Positions 8,190-16,638 of a DNA stretch of 64,000 nt are shown here, piece by piece. The position numbers were made by a program, and so were the translations under genes. This DNA comes from UBA4742 sp963773335 (GTDB lineage Bacteria > Actinomycetota > Acidimicrobiia > Acidimicrobiales > Acidimicrobilacustridaceae): positions 992,001 through 1,056,000 of the forward strand of contig CAVZAT010000004.1 of assembly GCA_963773335.1 (NCBI GenBank), in the 5' to 3' direction. How positions within the stretch are numbered: position 1 is the stretch's first letter; each line of letters starts with the position of its first letter. The notes beneath the pieces are model-generated. The model was not told the origin of the DNA and made no database searches. It saw nothing but the letters and a program-made list of their open reading frames with translations.

Positions 8190-9307
8190 ATGGACGAGAT
8201 CACGCGGAAGGTGGTCGACGGCACCGCCTGGCGCGAGTTCTGCGAACTGCTCGCCGATGCCGGCAGCACCATCCTGGCCGAGGGCAACCCCGATGATCCG
8301 CTCGACCGGGCCGAGGGGTTCCGGATGCTCACCCGGCTCCTGCGTGGGGCCTTGGAATCCAAGCTGGAGCACGGGCGGGCGACCCAACCGGCGCTCATCT
8401 GCACCTGTCACGAGACGATCAAGATCGTCGGGGAGAACCCGGACAACCACTACCTGGGCTCCTCGCTCGACGGTCGCTACGACTACCGGATCTGGGGCAC
8501 GCGGGGCGACGCGAAGTGGATCAGCTTCAACCTGTTCTCGGGCGCCGGGTTCGGCGGAGGCGGTCCGGGGACGGGCGCCACCATGCACGAGGAGCAGATG
8601 CACATCGAGCCCGACGGCACCTTCGAGGTGATCGTGTCCCAGCGGGAGCACCACGGCAACTGGCTGCAGTCCGAGCCCGACACCCGGTCGCTGGTCATCC
8701 GCCAGACCTTCCTGGACAAGCCAGGCCAGCGTCATGCCGAGCTCCAGATCGAGCGCATCGACGACGAAGCCGGCCCGCCCGAGCCGCTGACCGCGCCGGA
8801 GCTGTACCTGGCGCTGATCTACGCCGGCTTGTACGTGAAGGGTGTGGCCGACATCGGCGTCCCAGTGGGCGGTGCGCCAGGCCCAGTGGCCCAACGTGTT
8901 CACCGACGAGAGCCGAGCTGGCCGAGACCGACAAGTTCAAGGATCCCCAGATCAAGTGGCACCAGGCGTACTTCGAGCTGGACGACGACCAGGCACTGGT
9001 GGTGGAGGTGACGCCACCGACGTGTGAGTACTGGATGATCGCCCTGCACAACCACTGGATGGAGACCCTCGACTACGTCAACCACCAGGCCACGCTGAAC
9101 TGCCACTCCAGCGTGCTGCGCGACGACGGCAGCGTCCGGTTCGTGATCGCCCACCGCGATCCCGGGGTGGCCAACTGGCTCGACACCGCCGGCCACCGGC
9201 GGGGCACGGTCGGTGTGCGCTGGGTCGGCCCCGACGTGGTCGACGTGCTGCCCTCGACCCGGGTGGTCGATCTCGACGCCCTCGTCGATCTCGACTCCCT
9301 GGGCTGA
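8190..9307 (+). CDS. DUF1214 domain-containing protein, reading frame broken twice
   Basis: The plus-strand reading from ATG 8190 to the stop at 9307 encodes about 370 residues in three successive frames. The middle part (GTFEVIVSQREHHGNWLQ, TRSLVIRQTFLD) and the C-terminal part (VTPPTCEYWMIALHNHWMETL, then VIAHRDPGVANWLDTAGH) are typical of DUF1214 proteins, whose function is not established. Breaks lie near 8866 and near 8921; each behaves like one extra base, and the three pieces join to a full-length protein. It is the last gene of the SDR-sulfotransferase-epimerase operon (ribosome site GGAGA before the ATG). Sequence error is more likely than decay, because both sides remain well conserved. 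Confidence 0.75.
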
Positions 9308-9382
9308 GGTCCGCCGTCGTTGTCGTACCCCGTTCGACGTGGCCGACATCATCGGCACGCTGGCCTGGCTCGACGACCACGC

Positions 9383-11381
9383 TCAGCGGACGGGGATGGA
9401 GACCGACGAGTCGGCCTCGGTGCCATCCACGAAGGTGGCGTTCATCTCGAACCGGTAGGTGCCCCGGGTGGCCCCGGTGAGGTCCGCCACGAAGTGGCCG
9501 ACCGTGTCGAGCCTACGAACGGTGAGTCGTCGACTGCCCTGGGATGGGCCACTGGCCCGGACGGTGACGGAGCGGGTGGGCGTCTCCTGACCGTCGGTTC
9601 CGACGTAGGTGACGTGGAACTCGTTGAGCCCGGGATGCCCCGGATCGAGGTAGACCTGCACCGAGCCGCCGGTGGCCAGGCTGATCGTGTACAGATCAGG
9701 GATGCCCGGGCTGTGGTTCACGGTGATGTGCTCGGGGGGCGTCCGCGGGGTGACCGACAGATCGATCTGGGCGGCGCCACTCGGCTGCTGCACGAGCACG
9801 ACCACCCGCCAGGTCCCGGTCATGGACAGGTTCGGCCCCGAGGCCTGATAGGTGCCGTCGGGGGCCCGGTGCAAGGTCAGCGTGGAGCTCCCGACGTCGG
9901 GCCGGTCGGGCTTCGAGAAGGTCAGCGTGACCGGATCGGCCGCGACCGGCCGGCCGGTGTCGTAGTCGTCGACGGCCAGGTCGAACCGGTTGAACCCGGT
10001 CGTGCCGGGCGAGATGCTCAGTCGCACCTTGACGGTGGTGGCGAAGTCGTGGCCGGTGACCACCAGGGGCTTGGGCGGGTTGGCCGCGACCACCGTGCTG
10101 GGTGGGGCCAGACCCTGGAGCAACGCGGTGGCCACCAGCACCACCGAGGCCAGTGCCAACTCGGCCCGGCCCAGGCGCAGCAGGGGTCGTGGCGACCCCG
10201 CCGGCGGTCGGGACCGAGCGGTAGCGGTTGCGGGCCCCCAGTCCCACCAGCACCGCCAGCAGGCCGGTCTTGACCAGGATCAGCCGACCGAACTCGGTGG
10301 ACACCAACGTGTCCCAGCTGCCGACCTCGTCGATGGCCCGCAACGTCCCACTGGCGGCGAGGACGGCCACCGAGGCCAGCGCCAGGCTGGAGTAGCGGCG
10401 GGCGGCGCGGCCACGATCAGTCGCAGTCAGGCCGATCAGTCCGATCAGCAGGATCAGCAGTCCGCCGATCCAGACTCCGGCCGAGACGAAGTGCAGCCAC
10501 TGCTCGACCGTCTTCAGAACCGACGACGAGCTGGCGGCGGCGTGGCTGTCGGACACGTCTCCCCACATGGCGGCCAGGCCGGTCACCCCGAGCACCGCCA
10601 CGATCGCCCGCCTCCGCCAGGCTCGGGGGGAGAGCACCCCCACTAGCGCGGCCAGGAGGGCACCCACCAACAAGGGCACCACCCGTACCGCTATCTGCTG
10701 GCCGAAGGTCGAGTCGACCAGGTGGCTCATGGCCAGGCGCGCGGTGCTCGCCTCGCCCACCCCGATGCCGATCCCGCCGACCACGGCCACGACCCAGGCG
10801 GTCACGAACAGCCAGGGCCAGGCCGGGCGACGAGGCGCCCCGAAGCACACCAGCCCGACCAGCGCGCCGCCCACCAGACCCATGAGCCCGGCGTACAGCA
10901 GCCAACGAGCCACCGAGGTCCACCCCGACTGGGTCCCGGCGGTCGAGTTGGCGTGAGCGACCGGGAGGTTGGCGACAGCTACCCCGACGCCGAAGGCGAA
11001 GGTCCCGCCGGCCAGGTGGCCGTCGACGGTTGACACGGTGGTCCACACCACCGAGTACACGCCCGACCCCAGGTGACCGACGTGGACCTGCAGGGCCAGA
11101 GGCTGGCCGGGTACCACCTGGGTGGGGCCCTGCGCCCGGTTCTGGCCCGACGAGTCCAGAACCCGCAGGCTCGACAACTTGGGGTCGGGCCGCTCACCGA
11201 AGGTGACCTGGACCAGCGAGGGCGACCTCGCCAGCACGGCCCCGGCGTCGGGCGACGAGCTGACCCGCAGCACGTGGGCCGAGGCCGGGCTGGCCGTCAC
11301 CGTCGCGGTGGCGGCCAGCACGACCACCGTCCCCAGGAGGATCGCGGTCCAGGCCGCGATCCTCCTGAGCGGGTCTGGCAT
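9383..11381 (-). CDS. CopC-CopD fusion, copper resistance/uptake membrane protein (one frameshift)
   Basis: Reading from ATG 11381, the protein has a signal/anchor segment, then a CopC-like domain beginning right after the cleavage site (AHVLRVSSSPDAGAVLARSP, with the N-terminal His typical of Cu(II) binding), then eight or so membrane helices of CopD (GWTSVARWLLYAGLMGLVGG, EQWLHFVSAGVWIGGLLILL), and a C-terminal extracytoplasmic beta-rich domain ending SVSIPVR. The frame shifts by one base near 10190. CopCD proteins handle periplasmic copper and move it across the membrane. The start overlaps the stop of the secreted protein upstream (ATGA), so they form an operon. Confidence 0.82.
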
Positions 11382-12076
11382 CAGCGGCCGGTCCAGGTGC
11401 TCGATGTGTCGGCCCGGCGACGCCGCAGACCCATGACCAGCGCAACCACGATGGCCACCGCGGCGATCACCAGCGACACGACCGACAGGGTCTGCGCAGT
11501 CGACACCGAGTCCTTGGCCGACGAGGCCGCCGACTGAGCCGCCGCCACCCGGGGCTGGATCCGGGCCTGGGCGGTGGCCAGCGAAGCCACGCTGGGGGTC
11601 TTGGACGGGAACTCGATCCCGGTGGGGTCCTCCACCACCGCGAAGGTCGAATCCGAGGCGGTGAACTTCTGGTCGACCGCCTGGCCGTTGATCGAGCCGG
11701 TGAAGTGGAACGTGTACACCCCGGGTTGAGTCGGGGTGAGGGCCGCATCCCACTCACCGTGGGTCCCGAGGCCGGTGTCGGGATCCCACGACGGCTCCAG
11801 GTCGAGATAGGGGCTGGTCTGGCTGCCGTAGATCACCTGGACCTTGAGGCTGGCGGGGGTGCCCAGGTCATCCACGGCGGCGCCGGCGGCGTCGTGGATG
11901 AAGATCTGGACGCCGTTCTCGGCGCCGACGTAGGCGGGCTCGTGGGACCACCCGACAGCGACGGTGTATGAGCCCACCTGGCGGGTCTCGTGGGCCAGGG
12001 CGGGTGATGCGAGCAGGACAAGCAGCGTTGTGACGAGCGCGGTGGCGCCGGCCACACGTCTGGGAAGACGTGACAT
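11381..12076 (-). CDS. Secreted, C-terminally anchored protein next to CopCD
   Basis: A 231-residue protein of unknown function. Residues 1-28 form a signal peptide (GATALVTTLLVLLASPALA, cleavage before HETRQVG); the mature part starts with His, as copper-binding exported proteins often do, and continues with a beta-rich domain (YTVAVGWSHEPAYVGAENGV). A C-terminal membrane helix (SVVSLVIAAVAIVVALVMGL) is followed by an Arg-rich cytoplasmic tail. Its stop overlaps the CopCD start, indicating a copper-linked role, perhaps as a metal-binding partner (inference). No ribosome site is visible. Confidence 0.7.
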   Translation of the reverse strand: MSRLPRRVAGATALVTTLLVLLASPALAHETRQVGSYTVAVGWSHEPAYVGAENGVQIFIHDAAGAAVDDLGTPASLKVQVIYGSQTSPYLDLEPSWDPDTGLGTHGEWDAALTPTQPGVYTFHFTGSINGQAVDQKFTASDSTFAVVEDPTGIEFPSKTPSVASLATAQARIQPRVAAAQSAASSAKDSVSTAQTLSVVSLVIAAVAIVVALVMGLRRRRADTSSTWTGR

Positions 12077-12149
12077 GGGAGGTTCCGTCCTTCGATTGTG
12101 TCGTCGCCCGAGGCGACGAGTGGCGATGGGTCGGCACGGGATCGTGCGT

Positions 12150-12875
12150 TCAGACGACCATCCACCCCGGCGGGGGCCGGGCCAGGAAGGAGGGGCCGAA
12201 GAGCCCGCGTGGCGTGGCGCCGCATCGACGCCCGCCCGGCCAGGGCTTGACCGGCGTGAGCGGGGCCACCAGACGGACGTAGAGTCGGGCCATCCTCGAT
12301 GCTCGGGCCAGACGCTCCCCCCACCCGTCGGCGATCAGCACAGCGATGACGGCCGCGGCGAAGGCGACCACGCCGTGCACGATCACGGGCAGGCCGTGGT
12401 GGACGGTCAGAACGTGCAGCCCAGTTCTGGGGAGACCGAGCAGGCAAAGCTCGAGGTTCTCCTGGACCAGGTAGAGCACCAGCTGGACCGAGACCAATGT
12501 CGCCCAGATCTGCAAGGCTCCCGCCCGTCGGGCATGCACCGGGGGTCCGGCCAGGGCGCGGGCCCGGTCGCGCAGCTCCGGGTCGGATCGCCAAGCCCGG
12601 CCCAGGGCCCGCTGCAACGACTCGGTCCAACGGCTCAGTCTGACCAGACACCACCAGATCAGCCCGGACATGGCCACTGCCGTCACGGCCAACACGGCGC
12701 CCACAGGACCCAGATAGGTGTGCATCGGCCCCGACAACGCTCGACCTGGCCCCACACCGCCGCTCAACCACCACGACCCGGCGTGTCCCAACCACTCGCC
12801 GGCCAGGACCAGCAGGACGAACCCACCCGACAGCAGGCTCCGGCGTCGTGAGTGAGGGCCCGCACCACGGGACAT
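12150..12875 (-). CDS. Polytopic membrane protein of unknown function
   Basis: A 241-residue protein with about four membrane helices (LLSGGFVLLVLAGEWLGHAG, YLGPVGAVLAVTAVAMSGLI, LVSVQLVLYLVQENLELCLL, VIVHGVVAFAAAVIAVLIAD) and a basic, Pro-rich C-terminal tail. I do not recognise a family. ATG 12875 is chosen for its GGAAGG ribosome site. A shorter relative lies at 21801-22052, matching the GEW..HG start and the GWGERLARASRMARLYVRL region. Both flank the block of dormancy-type genes, which hints at a shared setting but does not give a function. Confidence 0.65.
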   Translation of the reverse strand: MSRGAGPHSRRRSLLSGGFVLLVLAGEWLGHAGSWWLSGGVGPGRALSGPMHTYLGPVGAVLAVTAVAMSGLIWWCLVRLSRWTESLQRALGRAWRSDPELRDRARALAGPPVHARRAGALQIWATLVSVQLVLYLVQENLELCLLGLPRTGLHVLTVHHGLPVIVHGVVAFAAAVIAVLIADGWGERLARASRMARLYVRLVAPLTPVKPWPGGRRCGATPRGLFGPSFLARPPPGWMVV

Positions 12876-13045
12876 CTGCCGATCCTTCCAGACCTGGCGA
12901 CCGGCCACAATCCAGCCCACGACGCGTCGCGGGCCACGCCTAGGAGGCCGGCCACCGCCAGGAATCTGGCCGTGCCGACGACGGCCGAGACCAGAGGTGA
13001 GCGCGTCGCGCCGCTTGGGCCCAGGTGCGCCACGAGTCGGTCATG

Positions 13046-13068
13046 GCCGCCTGAACCCTTCAGGCGGC
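13046..13068 (-). terminator. Hairpin at the 3' end of the universal stress protein gene
   Basis: A perfect 10-bp stem (GCCGCCTGAA / TTCAGGCGGC) with a 3-nt loop overlaps the stop codon of the gene on the minus strand. There is no T-run, so it would be an I-shaped actinobacterial terminator or an mRNA-end stabiliser. Confidence 0.55.
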
Positions 13069-13557
13069 CGATGCCGGGGGGACGACCACCACGGGGTAGG
13101 CGGCGGTCTCGATGCACCGTTGGCTGACCGAGCCCAGCAGCAGGCCGGCCACCCCGCCCCGCCCCCGGGATCCGACCACGAGCAGGTCCGACTCCCTGGC
13201 CTCCTCCATCAGCACGGCACGCGGGTCGCCGAGCCTCGGCGTCCGCACCAGCGTCACCGTGGGATGGTCGGCCACGACGTCGTCCACCACCGCGGCCAGC
13301 TCCCGCTCGGCCACCGCCATGGCCGACTGCCGAGAGCGCTCGAGCTCCTCCGCGGTCAGGTCACCGTCGATCCAGGAGAAGTGACGCGGGAACACGTGCA
13401 CCACCTGCACGGTGGCGCCGGTCACCTCGGCCAGCGCCAGCGCCCAGCCGAGCGCCCGGCGGGCACCGTCGGAGTCGTCCACGCCGACGGTGATCCGCCC
13501 GGTGGGCGCGGCCAAGAGGCGGCCCGAGGTCGTCGTGGCTTTCGGTGCTGCGGTCAT
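13060..13557 (-). CDS. Universal stress protein (single Usp domain)
   Basis: A 165-residue UspA-fold protein. The N-terminal strand ITVGVDDSDGARRALGWA and the C-terminal GSRGRGGVAGLLLGSVSQ carry the G-x2-G-x9-G(S) nucleotide-binding signature, so it should bind ATP. ATG 13557 has a GGGAGG ribosome site 5 nt upstream. It is divergent from a second, two-domain Usp gene; the 178-bp gap holds two DosR-like boxes, one pointing each way. In mycobacteria most Usp genes of this type are induced by hypoxia through DosR, and this gene is probably controlled alike (inference). Confidence 0.9.
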   Translation of the reverse strand: MTAAPKATTTSGRLLAAPTGRITVGVDDSDGARRALGWALALAEVTGATVQVVHVFPRHFSWIDGDLTAEELERSRQSAMAVAERELAAVVDDVVADHPTVTLVRTPRLGDPRAVLMEEARESDLLVVGSRGRGGVAGLLLGSVSQRCIETAAYPVVVVPPASAA

Positions 13558-13630
13558 CGGATCCTCCCGAAGGCGAGTTCGGCCGAGTCGGCTGATCCCG
13601 CCATTGAGCCAGCTCCCGCCCGGGTACAAC

Positions 13631-13645
13631 AGGGCAATAGGTCAC
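13631..13645 (-). promoter_or_regulatory. DosR-like box upstream of the single-domain Usp gene
   Basis: Minus-strand 15-mer GTGACCTATTGCCCT, 74 bp upstream of the Usp start at 13557. It fits the shared pattern (G/A)(G/T)GACYTNNN(G/A)CCCT found six times in this block, and resembles the mycobacterial DosR half-sites GGGAC...GNCCC. Confidence 0.5.
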
Positions 13646-13661
13646 GTCGCGGACCAGGGGG

Positions 13662-13676
13662 AGGACCTTCGACCCT
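13662..13676 (+). promoter_or_regulatory. DosR-like box upstream of the two-domain Usp gene
   Basis: Plus-strand 15-mer AGGACCTTCGACCCT, 59 bp upstream of GTG 13736. It is close to the DosR consensus of mycobacteria and is the counterpart of the box at 13631-13645 for the divergent gene. Confidence 0.55.
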
Positions 13677-13735
13677 GGCGACCGGCTCGCGATCGGTCCA
13701 CCCTGGCAGCGTTCCCGAACCGAATCGAGGTGGCC

Positions 13736-14581
13736 GTGACAACCATCGTCGTCCCACTTGACGAATCCAAGCTGGCCGAGTCCGGCGTCGGTGTGGCCAC
13801 CCGCCTGGCCGCCCAGCGCGGCGGCCGCGTGCACCTGGTGGGCGTTGCCCCCGACGACGACCGTCAACCCATCCAGGACCGGCTGGACGACGCCGCCGAA
13901 CGAGCCCGTGGTGAGGTGGCGATCGACGTCTCGGTGGTGGATCTGGAGCCCGAGGAGCAGGTGGCCGACGCCATCATCCGGTTCGTCCGCAGCCTGCCCG
14001 ACGCCATGCTGTGCATGAGCGCCCACGGACGGACCGGCCTGGGCGCAGCCATCCTGGGCAGCACCACCGAGGCCGTTCTCCATCGGTTGGGCCGACCGGT
14101 CCTGGTGGTGGGCCCCGACTGCGAGATCGATTGGGACCGCCATCACGCCATGGTGATCCCGCTCGACGGCTCGGATCGCGCCGAGCGGATCCTGCCCTAC
14201 GCCGCGTCCATCAGCCGGTCATGGAAGCTTTCTCCCTGGCTGGTCCAGGTGGCTCATCCCTTCGACAACGAGGTGGCCCAGCGCGCCGAGCACACGCTGG
14301 AGCGGCCCCAGGCCGAGCTCAAGGCCCACGGCGTCGAGGCCCAGACCGACTTCAAGTGGGCCTCGAACGCCCCGGCCTGCATCTGCGGCGAGACCCGGTC
14401 GATCGGCGCCGCCCTCATCGTGATGCCGACCTTCCTGCCCAAGGGCATCAGCCGCACCCTCCTCGGCAGCGTGACGATGGGCGTCATCCATCGGGCCCCC
14501 TGCCCGGTGCTGGTGTGCCCGCCCGAGACGCTGGAGGGCGGCTCCAACGATCCGCTCGAGGTCTGCGTCAGCGGGCAATGA
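13736..14581 (+). CDS. Universal stress protein with two tandem Usp domains
   Basis: A 281-residue protein of two Usp domains. Domain 1 begins MTTIVVPLDESKLAESGV and ends with the ATP-loop ALCMSAHGRTGLGAAILGSTTE-type segment; domain 2 begins VIPLDGSDRAERILPYAASI and contains KGISRTLLGSVTMG. Two GTG codons are possible (13730, 13736); 13736 is preferred because GAGG lies 5 nt before it. The stop overlaps the next ATG (ATGA). This Usp followed by an APH/AAA fusion is the same pair as M. tuberculosis Rv2005c-Rv2004c, both members of the DosR regulon, which supports a hypoxia/dormancy role. Confidence 0.88.
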   Translation: MTTIVVPLDESKLAESGVGVATRLAAQRGGRVHLVGVAPDDDRQPIQDRLDDAAERARGEVAIDVSVVDLEPEEQVADAIIRFVRSLPDAMLCMSAHGRTGLGAAILGSTTEAVLHRLGRPVLVVGPDCEIDWDRHHAMVIPLDGSDRAERILPYAASISRSWKLSPWLVQVAHPFDNEVAQRAEHTLERPQAELKAHGVEAQTDFKWASNAPACICGETRSIGAALIVMPTFLPKGISRTLLGSVTMGVIHRAPCPVLVCPPETLEGGSNDPLEVCVSGQ

Positions 14582-16119
14582 CGATCGAGTTGGCCGGGCC
14601 GGGGGCGCCGGTGACGGCGGTGGAGACCCACACGGCCGACGTGCTGCTGACCGGCTCGTACGTCCTGAAGATCAAGAAGCCGGTCCGCTTCGCCTTCCTT
14701 GACTACACCACCCGCGAGCAACGCCTGGAGGCGTGTCGGCGAGAGGTGGCGCTGAACCAGCGGCTCGCCCCGGACGTCTACCTGGGCGTGGCCGACATCG
14801 CCGGACCCGACGGGCAACCCTGGGACCACGCGGTGGTGATGCGGCGACTGCCGGCCGATCGCAGCCTCGATCACCTGATCGCCGAGCAGCGCCTGGCTCC
14901 CGAGGCGATCGGGGCCATCGCCCGCCAGCTCGCCTCGTTCCACGCCTCGGCCCGCCGGGGACCCGACATCGATGCGGCGGCGGGGTCAGCCGGCGTGCGC
15001 CAGCTGTGGGTGGACAACCTGACCGAGCTGCGGGACCTCGTTGTCCGCGCCGCGGGCTCGGCACCCATGACCCCTGAGGTGGTCGACCCGGCGCGCCTCG
15101 AACAGATCGGGGCACTGGCCGAGGGCTACCTGGCGGGGCGCGAGACCTTGTGGGGGGAGCGGTTGGCCGCCGGCGCGGCCTGCGACGGGCACGGCGACCT
15201 CCAGGCCGCCGACATCTTCTGGTTGGACGATGGCCCCCGCATCCTCGACTGCATCGAGTTCGATGACCGGTATCGCTTCGCCGACGTGGTGGCCGACCTG
15301 GCCTTCTTGGCCATGGATCTCGAGCGGCTCGGCGCCCCCGAGGCCGCCCGACGGCTGGTGGACGAGTACATGGCGGCCACCGCCGAGCCCGTGCCCCCGA
15401 CGCTGCTGGACCACTACGTCGGCTACCGCGCCCTGGTGCGGGCCAAGGTCGCGGCCATCCGGGCCGTACAGGAGACCGACCCGACTGCCGCCGCCGCGTA
15501 TCGCCGGCAGGCCCTCGATCTGGTCGAGCTGTGCCTGGCTCACCTGAGACGGGCACAGGTGCTGCTGGTGGTGGTGGGCGGCGCTCCCGGTACCGGCAAG
15601 ACCACGTTGGCTCGTGACCTGGAGGCTGGGCTTCGGGCCGATGGGCGCGAAGTCCGGTCCTTCCACAGCGACGTGATCCGCAAGGAGCTCGCCGGTGTCC
15701 CTCCCCGGCCGCTGGAGGCCGTCGACCTGGACGCCGGGCTCTACCGACCCGAGCTGACCGAGCGCACCTACGAGGCCATGGTCGCCCGGGCCCGCGACCT
15801 GCTGGTCCGCGGCACGTCGGTGGTGCTCGACGCGTCGTGGTCGGCGGCGTCGCACCGGCTCGCGGCTCGGCGCCTCGGCCTCGAGGTCCACGCCCCGGTC
15901 GTGGAGCTCGACTGTCGGCTCGACGCGGCGACGGCGGCGCGGCGGATCGAGGCCCGCGCCGCGCGTGGCGATGACGCGTCGGATGCCACCCCCGAGTTGG
16001 CCCGAGCCCTGGCCTCCCGGGCCGACGCCTGGCCCGAGGCCGCTCCGGTGCCGACCGCCGGCTCGCCGGCCGAAACCCTTGATCGGGCCATGGCCCTCGT
16101 GACCCGCGAGATCCTCTGA
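14578..16119 (+). CDS. Aminoglycoside-phosphotransferase-like / AAA ATPase fusion (Rv2004c-like)
   Basis: A 513-residue two-domain protein. Residues 1-320 resemble the kinase-like APH fold (DGHGDLQAADIFW corresponds to the catalytic HGDxxxxN loop, with Asp instead of Asn, and CIEFDDRYRFADVVADLA to the metal-binding Asp region). The C-terminal domain is a P-loop kinase-like ATPase with Walker A GGAPGTGKTTLARDL and a later ASWSAASHR segment. The arrangement matches the DosR-regulated Rv2004c family, whose biochemical role is not settled. Start overlaps the Usp stop (ATGA), so the two are co-translated. Frame is intact. Confidence 0.85.
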   Translation: MTIELAGPGAPVTAVETHTADVLLTGSYVLKIKKPVRFAFLDYTTREQRLEACRREVALNQRLAPDVYLGVADIAGPDGQPWDHAVVMRRLPADRSLDHLIAEQRLAPEAIGAIARQLASFHASARRGPDIDAAAGSAGVRQLWVDNLTELRDLVVRAAGSAPMTPEVVDPARLEQIGALAEGYLAGRETLWGERLAAGAACDGHGDLQAADIFWLDDGPRILDCIEFDDRYRFADVVADLAFLAMDLERLGAPEAARRLVDEYMAATAEPVPPTLLDHYVGYRALVRAKVAAIRAVQETDPTAAAAYRRQALDLVELCLAHLRRAQVLLVVVGGAPGTGKTTLARDLEAGLRADGREVRSFHSDVIRKELAGVPPRPLEAVDLDAGLYRPELTERTYEAMVARARDLLVRGTSVVLDASWSAASHRLAARRLGLEVHAPVVELDCRLDAATAARRIEARAARGDDASDATPELARALASRADAWPEAAPVPTAGSPAETLDRAMALVTREIL

Positions 16120-16223
16120 CGCGTTCGTCCTCCGGGCCACCCGGCTACGGCCCGAGCACCACCACACAGCTCACCGGCATGCACCAGATCGACGTCCGGT
16201 CCCACCGGGACCGGCGCCGGCGC

Positions 16224-16421
16224 TCAAGTGTCGTGCTCGAAGTGCTCGATGACGGCATCGCTACCGGGGAAGAAGAGGCCCTCTTGGCCGTCGTCGCTCC
16301 ACCGCACCACATAGGGCGGACCGCCGTGGTCGCCGTGGACCTCGAGCACCTCGCAGTCACGGTCGTGCTCACCGGCCCGATGCCCCCTGATGACGATCCT
16401 GTCGCCTGCTGCCACGTTCAT
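16224..16421 (-). CDS. DUF1918 domain-containing small protein (Rv0569-like)
   Basis: A 65-residue protein, MNVAAGDRIVIRGHRAG..., with the DUF1918 core GPPYVVRWSDDGQEGLFFPG. The fold is a small SH3-like beta barrel; members are actinobacterial, and Rv0569 of M. tuberculosis is hypoxia-induced. ATG 16421 is preferred over the preceding GTG because GGAGG lies 5 nt before it. A DosR-like box points at it from 16509-16523, and an inverted repeat (16434-16454) lies in its leader. Divergent from the phosphoribosyltransferase gene. Function of the family is unproven; DNA or nucleotide binding has been suggested for relatives. Confidence 0.88.
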   Translation of the reverse strand: MNVAAGDRIVIRGHRAGEHDRDCEVLEVHGDHGGPPYVVRWSDDGQEGLFFPGSDAVIEHFEHDT

Positions 16422-16433
16422 CACTACCTCCGA

Positions 16434-16454
16434 CGATCCCGAATTCTGGGATCG
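16434..16454. repeat. Inverted repeat in the DUF1918 leader
   Basis: CGATCCC (16434-16440) and GGGATCG (16448-16454) are exact inverted copies around GAATTCT. It lies immediately upstream of the DUF1918 ribosome site. It may be an mRNA hairpin or a protein site; nothing decides this. Confidence 0.4.
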
Positions 16455-16508
16455 CGAACTCGGCGATCCCGATTACGACCATCGTCGCCGGGCCGGCCTC
16501 CACCAACC

Positions 16509-16523
16509 AGGGCCGAAGGTCAT
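16509..16523 (-). promoter_or_regulatory. DosR-like box upstream of the DUF1918 gene
   Basis: Minus-strand 15-mer ATGACCTTCGGCCCT, 88 bp upstream of ATG 16421. It contains GACCTTCGGCCC, the commonest form of the mycobacterial DosR box. Confidence 0.6.
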
Positions 16524-16557
16524 CAAGTCATCACGGGGAGGTGCGGGATCCCCACTT

Positions 16558-16572
16558 GGGACTTTCTGCCCT
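16558..16572 (+). promoter_or_regulatory. DosR-like box upstream of the phosphoribosyltransferase-hydrolase gene
   Basis: Plus-strand 15-mer GGGACTTTCTGCCCT (preceded by TT), 66 bp upstream of ATG 16639. It matches the DosR consensus TTSGGGACTWW...CCC well on its left half. Confidence 0.6.
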
Positions 16573-16638
16573 ACAGCGCCCCCGCCGGCTGCGGGATCGT
16601 GGTCGACAACAGGGGCGGCGCCGCCCGAGGAGGCCACG

